Shown piece by piece: positions 6,211-11,672 of a DNA stretch of 11,672 nucleotides; the first letter of the stretch is position 1, and each line of letters begins with the position of its first letter. The position numbers and the translations under genes are program-made. Origin of the DNA: CANNDT01 sp945876205. GTDB taxonomy: Bacteria; Acidobacteriota; Vicinamibacteria; Vicinamibacterales; UBA2999. The notes below the pieces were generated by a model. It was not told the origin of the DNA and did no database searches. It saw only the letters and a program-made list of their open reading frames with translations. The DNA is taken from the NCBI GenBank assembly GCA_947503365.1, contig CANNDT010000123.1, positions 1 to 11,672 on the forward strand, read 5' to 3'.

Positions 6211-7251
6211 CTACGGTTTCTTCATCAGGCTCGCGTAGACCGCTTCGACAAACATATCGGTCGTCCACGGCCCCGTCCTCTTGCCGTACCGCGCGTCGTA
6301 GTCGAGGGTCGGCCGCTCGGCTTTGATCTGTGCCAGCGTCAGGTTGCGCTTGATTCCGTCCTGCACCCGATCCCGGGTAATCGTGATCATATCGCGGTAA
6401 AGGGCCACCTCCGCGTGGTCGGCGATGCGCCCGTGCCCTGGCACGACCAGCGTTCCGCCCTGCGCGTTCGCCTCCGGTACGGTGAGCTCAATCAACCGGT
6501 TGAACCCTTCGATCATCGCCTGGATGCTGCCGCCCGCCTTCACGTCGATCCGCGGATACGAGTCCAGGTCGAGCATCGGCCCCGCGCTGATGACGTCGGA
6601 CTTCCGGAAGTGCACGAGGCTGTTGCCATCGGTATTGGCCACCTGGTGCAGCATCACCACCGGCTCGTCATTGAACGACAGCCGCTTCTGCGGCGTCGAG
6701 TAGGTATTGTCCGGCCACGCGTTCTCGGGGCCGCCCGCCTCCGACATCCGGTGAAACACCGTCAGGTACGAAATGACCGACGCCTTCTTGATATCGAGCG
6801 CGCCCTGGGGCCCGGCCGTGTAGTTGGCCTCGCGGAACGGAATGATCTCGCCGGCCGCCGCGATCTTCTCGTTGCCGCCCGAGTACTCGGGCCACTCGAT
6901 CGTGTTGACGATGTAGCGCAGCGGCTTTTTGGAGATCGTGCGGATCGCCGCGATGACTTTCTCGCTCATCGCCGCCGTGCCCGTGTCGACCACCAGCACA
7001 CCGGACTCGCCGGCCTGCACGGTGATGTTGGCACCGGCGCCGACGATCATGAAGATCTGCCCCTGCACGGGCAGGACCTGCACCTGGCCCGGTGCCGGCG
7101 CGTCGAGCTTCGGCGGCCATGCCGCGGCGGGTGGGCGTGCACCGCCCTGGCGGCCCTGCGTGAAGACGGGCGCAGTAGCGACCAATGTCAGGCCGGCGAT
7201 GACGCAGACCATCCAGATTGCGATCGGGCTCCTCGAGTGCTGTGTGCTCAT
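6211..7251 (-). CDS. Exported metallo-beta-lactamase-fold protein with lost metal ligands (probable pseudoenzyme)
   Basis: A 346-residue protein with an N-terminal signal or membrane segment (about 11-31) and a Gly/Pro-rich linker (32-56). The fold is recognised from the first strands (IFMIVGAGANITVQAGESGV, 66-85; VVDTG, 87-91), YIVNT (113-117), GGN (125-127), TDG (207-209), the PGHG loop (271-274) and a C-terminal GPWTTDMFVEAVY typical of an exported Acidobacteriota subfamily. The zinc motif HxHxDH, expected at 118-123, reads IEWPEY: every ligand is replaced. The later His is N206 and the bridging Asp is P225. Only H273 remains. The frame is intact on both sides, so this is neither frameshift nor decay. 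Hydrolysis is therefore unlikely, and a binding or structural role is inferred. Its ATG overlaps the previous stop by 4 bases (ATGA), with GGAG 8 bases upstream, showing translational coupling. Confidence 0.9.
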   Translation of the reverse strand: MSTQHSRSPIAIWMVCVIAGLTLVATAPVFTQGRQGGARPPAAAWPPKLDAPAPGQVQVLPVQGQIFMIVGAGANITVQAGESGVLVVDTGTAAMSEKVIAAIRTISKKPLRYIVNTIEWPEYSGGNEKIAAAGEIIPFREANYTAGPQGALDIKKASVISYLTVFHRMSEAGGPENAWPDNTYSTPQKRLSFNDEPVVMLHQVANTDGNSLVHFRKSDVISAGPMLDLDSYPRIDVKAGGSIQAMIEGFNRLIELTVPEANAQGGTLVVPGHGRIADHAEVALYRDMITITRDRVQDGIKRNLTLAQIKAERPTLDYDARYGKRTGPWTTDMFVEAVYASLMKKP

Positions 7252-8132
7252 CGGAAACTCTCCGCGGACCCCTTCGGAGCCGCCGCCGCCGGACGCGGCA
7301 TGGTTTTCATCTTCGCGATGTACTCCGGATACATCGTCTGCGCGCCGCCAAGGCGCGGCTCATGGGGCGTGCCGAATCGATCCGTCAAGTTCGGGTTCAA
7401 GCCAGGCAACGGACTCTCTCCCGGAAGGAAGTGCGGCACGACGCCGCGCTTCACCGCCGTCTCCGTCGCCTCTTCGCAGGGATATGGACTCATGGGCAGC
7501 GCTGGGTCACTCTCCCACATCATCGAGCTGCGGATATACGGCTCCGACATGTTTAACGGATCGTATATGAGCACCGTCGCCTGCAGGTAATTTCCGATGC
7601 GCCGCCAGCGCGTGCGCACCGTCGCCTCGTCGCTCCGCATCAGGCCGGTGCGCCGTATGTAGGCCTCCTTGAGGTGGGTCGTCGTCACGACGAGATCGTT
7701 GCCGTCCCACTCGCCCGTCGAAAACCCGCTCCACGTGTGCAGCGCGTGCGCCGGCGGCCGCTCGCGGCCGTCCATCCAGATCGTCGTCTCCTGCTCTTCC
7801 TGGTTGATGTGCCCATGAATGGCGATGACCTGCTGCGTCGCCTGGTCCACCTCCGGCCAGATACGCATCTGCGTGAGGATGGTTTCGAGAGTGTAGTCCC
7901 AGGTGTGCGGACGGCAGACCCACTCGGCGACGTCGAAGTCTTCAGGCGACCAGCTATCAGCCCTCCACCGTGAGCTCATCGTAATTGGAAGGCCGGCCGC
8001 ATCGCCCGTCATCCCGCTCCCATCTTCGTTGCGGGCCATCGGACGCCAGTTGCCGGAGATGTCCACCTGGGCGAATGCGGGGCCTGCCGTGGCAACGGCG
8101 AGTGCGACGACGAACAGGAGACGAATGGCCAT
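7248..8132 (-). CDS. Exported protein A of unknown function, longer paralogue of the protein at 5005-5802
   Basis: A 294-residue protein with a signal peptide (1-21, cleavage after AFA before QVDISGNW). The body matches protein B at TWSGFSTGEWDG (133-144), LVVTTTHLKEAYIRRTG (147-163), DPLNMSEPY (191-199) and SPYPC (215-219), and again has only two cysteines (73, 219). It adds a C-terminal extension (221-294) with PHFLPGESPLPGLNPNL and a TMYPEYIAKMK segment that protein B lacks. Function unknown; related unnamed proteins are common in Acidobacteriota. It is the first gene after receptor 2, across a 96-base repeat-rich gap, and overlaps the next gene by 4 bases. No Shine-Dalgarno sequence is visible before the ATG; a short AT-rich patch (ATATAC, 8 to 13 bases upstream on the coding strand) could be part of its own promoter, but this is weak. 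Confidence 0.87.
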   Translation of the reverse strand: MAIRLLFVVALAVATAGPAFAQVDISGNWRPMARNEDGSGMTGDAAGLPITMSSRWRADSWSPEDFDVAEWVCRPHTWDYTLETILTQMRIWPEVDQATQQVIAIHGHINQEEQETTIWMDGRERPPAHALHTWSGFSTGEWDGNDLVVTTTHLKEAYIRRTGLMRSDEATVRTRWRRIGNYLQATVLIYDPLNMSEPYIRSSMMWESDPALPMSPYPCEEATETAVKRGVVPHFLPGESPLPGLNPNLTDRFGTPHEPRLGGAQTMYPEYIAKMKTMPRPAAAAPKGSAESFR

Positions 8133-8144
8133 GGGGATGTATAT

Positions 8145-8224
8145 GGTAGCTGGGTAGCTTGGTAGCTGGGGCCAAGTAGCTGGGTTTCGCCCCAGCTACC
8201 TGGCAACCCAGCCACCCAGCTACC
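8145..8224. repeat. GGTAGCTGGG repeat cluster with nested inverted repeats
   Basis: Three forward copies of (G)GTAGCTGGG start at 8145, 8161 and 8176 (the last lacks the first G), spaced 16 and 15 bases. Inverted copies CCCAGCTACC lie at 8191-8200 and 8215-8224, with a degenerate one (CCCAGCCACC) at 8207-8216. The central part folds into a 14-pair stem: GCCAA plus GTAGCTGGG (8171-8184), loop TTTCGC, then its complement to 8204. The arms 8161-8170 and 8215-8224 are perfect complements enclosing it. It fills the gap between receptor 2 and protein A. No T-tract follows, so it is not a standard terminator; it may attenuate, protect mRNA ends, or be an extragenic repeat. Confidence 0.8.
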
Positions 8225-8228
8225 TACC

Positions 8229-11200
8229 TCAGAAGGCGTACTTGATGCCGAACTGCAGCACCCGCGGGCTTCCCGTCTGGGTCTGGATTCTGCCGAATAC
8301 CGCGGAATCGAGGCTGGTGTTCGGCACTCCCCAGTTGAAGTTGTTCAACAGGTTGAACGTTTCCAGCCGAAGCTCCACGTTGCGTCCCGCACCGAACCCG
8401 ATCAGCCTCGCCAGCGCCATGTCGACGGTCCAGTAGGCCGGACCCATGATGCTCCCGCGAACGTGGTCGCCCAGCGTGCCGGGCGCCGGGAAGGCAAACG
8501 CGGCCGCGTTCAGGTAGTTGTTCAACGTCCCATCGCCGTACGGGTCGTCCTTCACCTGATTCACGCGCTGGGCGCTGATGCCGGTCAACGCGATGTCGCG
8601 CGCGGTGGTGACGGTCATCCACGGTCCGGAGCGCGCGTTGAGAATGCCCGACACGTTCCAGCCGGACGCAATCACCCGCAGCGGCACGTTGCTGAATTGC
8701 GGCGACTGGATGCCCACCGTGACATTGCCGATGTGCTTGCGGTCCTGGACGCAGTTGCCGCGATCGAAGTCGGGATCGTCCGGCTTCAGCAGTCCAGCGC
8801 CGACCTGGCCGAACGTCGTCTGGATGGCGTTGCCGACGCAGTGCGACAACGTGTAGTTGCCGCTGAGCCGAAGGCCCGACGCCGCGCGACGCTGCACCGA
8901 GAGCCGCATCGCCGCGTAGTCCTGCGTTCCCACGGCCGCGTGTTTGTCGATCGGGCCGAGGAGCAGTGACCGCGTCGGATTCTCCAGCGAGAGCACGCGC
9001 CGCTGGTCGAGGTTGGCGTTGGTCGAACATGACGCGTAGAACACGCCGTTCGGGAGCGTGCACGGGCCCAGGCCGAGGTAGACGCCCGGATTCACCGACA
9101 CCTGGCTCCAGATGCGATCGATGCGGCTTCCCAGGTAGCTCACCGACGCCTGCCACACCGACCCGATCTGTTGTTCGACGATCAGGTTCCATGACTGGGC
9201 GCGAGTCGAGTTGATGTCCGGATCGATCGCGCCGAATGCGCCGTAGCCGGGGAACAGCGCGTTGGCGCCGGGGTTCTCGGGAACCGGGTGCGGAGACCCG
9301 CCGGGAACCGCGCCGTACGGATCGTCGAGTCCGCCGGCAGGGTTGTTCACGCGCACGCGGCTCGAGTAGGGCGGCGCCGTGGCGCTGATGTAGAGGTAGG
9401 ACGCGCTCTGGAAGTCATACCCAATCCCGTACGACGAGCGCAGCGCCATGCGGCCGTTGCCCAGGACGTCGAAGGCCATCCCGATGCGTGGCGCAAAATT
9501 CATCCACTGCTTGTTCAGGCCGGACTTGCCCGCCGGAAATCCCGGGTCGCCGGGATAGATCAGCCCGGGAGGCGCGTTGTTGTAGACGGTGCTCTTGACG
9601 TTGTTGCGGAAGTTGTCGATCAGGAAGTTGGAGACCGCCTTGTTCCTCACGTTCTGACCGAGGAACGGCTCCCAGCGAAGACCACCGTTGAGGGTGACGC
9701 GGTTGCCAATCTTCCAGGTGTCCTGGCCGTAGACGCCGACATACAACATGTTCAGGTGCAGCTCACCGGGCCTCGCCTGCTCAAGCTGAAACAGCCGTCC
9801 CGTCAGGAAGTCTGCCAGCCCTGTACCCGTGGCGGAGCCGTCAAACGTCCACAGCCCGGGGCCGCGCTGGCCGTCGATCGTGTCGTGCTTCCAGTACGTG
9901 AGGTTGGTGCCAAGCGCGAGCTGGTGGTTGCCGCGCACCAGCGTGAGATCGTCGGATGCCTGGTACGCATCGGTGTCGGCCTGGAAGAGCACCGAGCCGC
10001 CGGCCGCGGTCTGAAACGCGTTGGTGACGGTGATGCCCATGATCCCGGGCACGTAGTTGTGGATGCCCTTGATGCCCACATCCTCTGGACCGAAGAACTT
10101 CTCGAGGTGATAGCCGGCGTTGGTGCGATTCCACCCGAGGCGGAACGAGTTCACCATGTTCGAGCCGAACACCCGCGTGTCGCCGAGGGCCAGCGACTGC
10201 GCCTTGTGTTCCTGGAAGGTGTCGTTGGTCCCCGAGGTCAGCACGGTGCCGGAGTCGGGCCACGCCGGATCCTGGTGGTCGTACGTGACCATGTAGCGGC
10301 CGAACATCGTGTGGTTGGCGCTGGCCTGGAAGTCGATCTTGCCGATCATCTGGCCCTGGTTGTACTTCTGCGGCGAGGAGTAGCGCACGTCACCGCAGGG
10401 ATCGGTGGTGCTCGGCAGCCGCTTGGCGATGTTGATTGCCGCGGGACTGTAGAGCGCCGGATTGATCCGGTTGTTCACGAACGGCGCGCGAAGGGCGACC
10501 TGCCGGCCGCTGTTGCACGCCGGTGACGTGAACTGCGTGAAGTCGCCCGCCAGCATCGCCGCCGTCGGCACCTTGGCCAGCGTGTCGGGCGGCGAGACGT
10601 TGAGCACGGTGCCCTGGTAGGCGCCGAAGAAGAAAAGCCTGTCGGACACGATCGGACCGCCGAGCGTGCCGCCGAACTGGTTGCGCTTCAAGCCATCGTC
10701 CAGCTTCTTGCCGTTGACGAGCGGTGCGAACACCGGGGTCGCGTTGAACTTCTTGTCTCGAAGGAATTCGAACGCGGCGCCGTGGAAGGTGTTGGCGCCG
10801 GACTTCGTCACGGCGCTGACCGAGCCGCCCGAGTGCACGCCGTTGTCGGCCGACAGTCCGCTGGTGGCCACCCTGAATTCCTGCAGCGCGTCCGGAAACG
10901 GCAGCGGCATGTTGAGGTTGTCGTAGGGGTTGTTGTGCGGCGCGCCGTCGAGCAGGTAGGCGACGCCAAACGGGAGACCGCCGGCCACGGCGGTGAAGAC
11001 CGAGCCGGGCATCGCCTTGCCCTTGTTTGGCTCCGACTGCACGGCGGCGCCTGCAAGCACGATCAGGTCGGTGACGTTACGTCCCTGCAGCGGCAGCTCG
11101 AGAATGCGTTCCTGCTCGACCACCTCGCTGATGCCGGCGCTGCGGACGTCGACCAGCGGCGTCGCCGCTTCAACCGAGACCGTCTCTTCGAGGTTGCCGA

Positions 11201-11528
11201 CGCCAAGCGACGCGTTGATCGTCGGCGTCGCGCCCACCTGCAGCACGATGCCGGTCTGCACGTAGGTCTTGAAGCCTTGCAGGGATACCTCCAGGCGATA
11301 CGGGCCGGTCGGCAGGTTCGGCATCACGTAGGCGCCGTTGTCGTTGGTCACGGCCGACCGCGTGAAGCCGGTTTCCATCTGGGTCACGGTGACGGTCACC
11401 CCTGGCAGCACCGCGCTGCTCTCATCGGTCACGCGACCGTTGAGTTCGGCCGTCGCCTGAGCCCAGGCAAGGGCACTCGTGAGCACAAGGATCAACGCCG
11501 AAGCGAAAACCTGCCGTACCCGACTCAT
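8229..11528 (-). CDS. TonB-dependent receptor, Oar-like, with carboxypeptidase-regulatory-like N-terminal domain (receptor 2)
   Basis: A 1099-residue outer-membrane protein with the same architecture as receptor 1: signal peptide 1-23 (cleavage after AWA), carboxypeptidase-regulatory-like sandwich about 27-107 (NGRVTDESSAVLPGVTV), plug about 114-245 (ELPLQGRNVTDLI, LDGAPHNNP, AVTKSGANTFHG) and a long barrel ending QFGIKYAF. The first 160 residues are nearly the same as in receptor 1, while the barrel differs more, especially in presumed outer loops; six cysteines are at matching places. The start is set by AAGGAGG 5 bases before ATG 11528 and by the signal peptide; an 18-residue upstream extension is rejected. 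It lies directly upstream of the exported-protein operon on the same strand, so it is the likely uptake partner of that operon. Ligand unknown. Confidence 0.93.
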   Translation of the reverse strand: MSRVRQVFASALILVLTSALAWAQATAELNGRVTDESSAVLPGVTVTVTQMETGFTRSAVTNDNGAYVMPNLPTGPYRLEVSLQGFKTYVQTGIVLQVGATPTINASLGVGNLEETVSVEAATPLVDVRSAGISEVVEQERILELPLQGRNVTDLIVLAGAAVQSEPNKGKAMPGSVFTAVAGGLPFGVAYLLDGAPHNNPYDNLNMPLPFPDALQEFRVATSGLSADNGVHSGGSVSAVTKSGANTFHGAAFEFLRDKKFNATPVFAPLVNGKKLDDGLKRNQFGGTLGGPIVSDRLFFFGAYQGTVLNVSPPDTLAKVPTAAMLAGDFTQFTSPACNSGRQVALRAPFVNNRINPALYSPAAINIAKRLPSTTDPCGDVRYSSPQKYNQGQMIGKIDFQASANHTMFGRYMVTYDHQDPAWPDSGTVLTSGTNDTFQEHKAQSLALGDTRVFGSNMVNSFRLGWNRTNAGYHLEKFFGPEDVGIKGIHNYVPGIMGITVTNAFQTAAGGSVLFQADTDAYQASDDLTLVRGNHQLALGTNLTYWKHDTIDGQRGPGLWTFDGSATGTGLADFLTGRLFQLEQARPGELHLNMLYVGVYGQDTWKIGNRVTLNGGLRWEPFLGQNVRNKAVSNFLIDNFRNNVKSTVYNNAPPGLIYPGDPGFPAGKSGLNKQWMNFAPRIGMAFDVLGNGRMALRSSYGIGYDFQSASYLYISATAPPYSSRVRVNNPAGGLDDPYGAVPGGSPHPVPENPGANALFPGYGAFGAIDPDINSTRAQSWNLIVEQQIGSVWQASVSYLGSRIDRIWSQVSVNPGVYLGLGPCTLPNGVFYASCSTNANLDQRRVLSLENPTRSLLLGPIDKHAAVGTQDYAAMRLSVQRRAASGLRLSGNYTLSHCVGNAIQTTFGQVGAGLLKPDDPDFDRGNCVQDRKHIGNVTVGIQSPQFSNVPLRVIASGWNVSGILNARSGPWMTVTTARDIALTGISAQRVNQVKDDPYGDGTLNNYLNAAAFAFPAPGTLGDHVRGSIMGPAYWTVDMALARLIGFGAGRNVELRLETFNLLNNFNWGVPNTSLDSAVFGRIQTQTGSPRVLQFGIKYAF

Positions 11529-11533
11529 TGGCT

Positions 11534-11562
11534 CCTCCTTGTCATGGCGTCGCCGCCACAAC
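11534..11562 (-). promoter_or_regulatory. Ribosome-binding site and adjoining leader hairpin of receptor 2
   Basis: On the minus strand AAGGAGG (11540-11534) lies 5 bases before the ATG. Directly upstream, GTTGTGGCG, loop GCGA, CGCCATGAC (11562-11541) forms a 9-pair stem, two pairs being G-T wobbles, capped by a GNRA-type tetraloop. It abuts the ribosome site and could tune translation or stabilise the mRNA. The structure is read by eye, and regulation is inferred. Confidence 0.45.
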
Positions 11563-11625
11563 GGGTCAGTGTCGAAACACACCGCTATCAGAATGAAAGC
11601 TGAGGAGTACCCGGAATTGAGGCGG

Positions 11626-11655
11626 ACTATACCCCTATTCTGGGGTGGGGGTTAA
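11626..11655 (-). promoter_or_regulatory. Candidate promoter of receptor 2 with inverted repeat in the spacer
   Basis: On the minus strand TTAACC (11655-11650, 4 of 6 to TTGACA) and TATAGT (11631-11626, 5 of 6 to TATAAT) are 18 bases apart. The predicted start is near 11620, giving a leader of about 90 bases. The spacer holds the inverted repeat ACCCC-TATTCT-GGGGT (11631-11646), which could be an operator. The -35 box overlaps a plus-strand G-rich tract running towards the window end (11642-11672). Confidence 0.35.
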
Positions 11656-11672
11656 GGGTTTGTGAAGGAAGG

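Noticed and set aside
6211..7251. Active zinc hydrolase or beta-lactamase
   Set aside because: All ligands of the first motif, the second histidine and the bridging aspartate are replaced, so no resistance or hydrolase function should be claimed.
4939..7590. 883-residue plus-strand open frame
   Set aside because: It runs opposite four genes with clear signal peptides and domains, and its Arg/His/Ala-rich composition is typical of antisense frames in GC-rich DNA.
8171..8204. Canonical intrinsic terminator of receptor 2
   Set aside because: The stem is strong but no U-rich run follows on the transcript strand; listed as a repeat/hairpin instead.
8145..8224. CRISPR array or attachment site
   Set aside because: Repeats are only 10 bases with 5-6 base gaps and mixed orientation, and no cas, integrase or tRNA gene is nearby.
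9288..10526. 412-residue plus-strand open frame opposite receptor 2
   Set aside because: Antisense shadow of the barrel coding region; composition reflects the GC-rich complementary strand.

Overview
The window is GC-rich and looks like a chromosomal piece of an Acidobacteriota genome, probably a Vicinamibacteria-type soil lineage. That placement is inferred from the protein families: Oar-like TonB-dependent receptors with a carboxypeptidase-regulatory N-terminal domain, a DUF6152 protein, a DUF4159 protein and glycine/arginine-rich linkers after signal peptides. No rRNA, tRNA, CRISPR array, transposase or phage gene is visible.

Layout: eight genes cover nearly all of the window, seven on the minus strand and one on the plus strand. 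A large TonB-dependent receptor (33-3323, minus) ends next to a G-quadruplex-like C-rich repeat at the left edge. A 129-base divergent intergenic region follows, holding a good sigma70-type promoter for the receptor, a 13-base palindrome at its predicted start site, and a leaderless-type promoter for a DUF4159 protein (3453-4268, plus). A hairpin separates that gene from the convergent minus-strand cluster.

Read in transcription order, from high to low coordinates, the cluster is: a second TonB-dependent receptor (11528 to 8229); a 96-base gap filled with a repeated 10-mer and a long hairpin; exported protein A (8132 to 7248); a metallo-beta-lactamase-fold protein whose metal ligands are almost all gone (7251 to 6211, overlapping A by 4 bases); a DUF6152 protein (6189 to 5803); exported protein B (5802 to 5005, starting directly after the previous stop codon); and an exported carboxymuconolactone-decarboxylase-family protein (4940 to 4305).

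All eight predicted products carry an N-terminal signal sequence, so the window encodes only cell-envelope proteins. Exported proteins A and B are diverged paralogues, and so are the two receptors. The reasonable inference is a receptor-fed periplasmic module that takes up and binds or alters some organic ligand. The substrate cannot be read from the sequence. No inner-membrane transporter, regulator or cytoplasmic enzyme is present here. The strongest oddity is the metallo-beta-lactamase pseudoenzyme at the centre of the operon.
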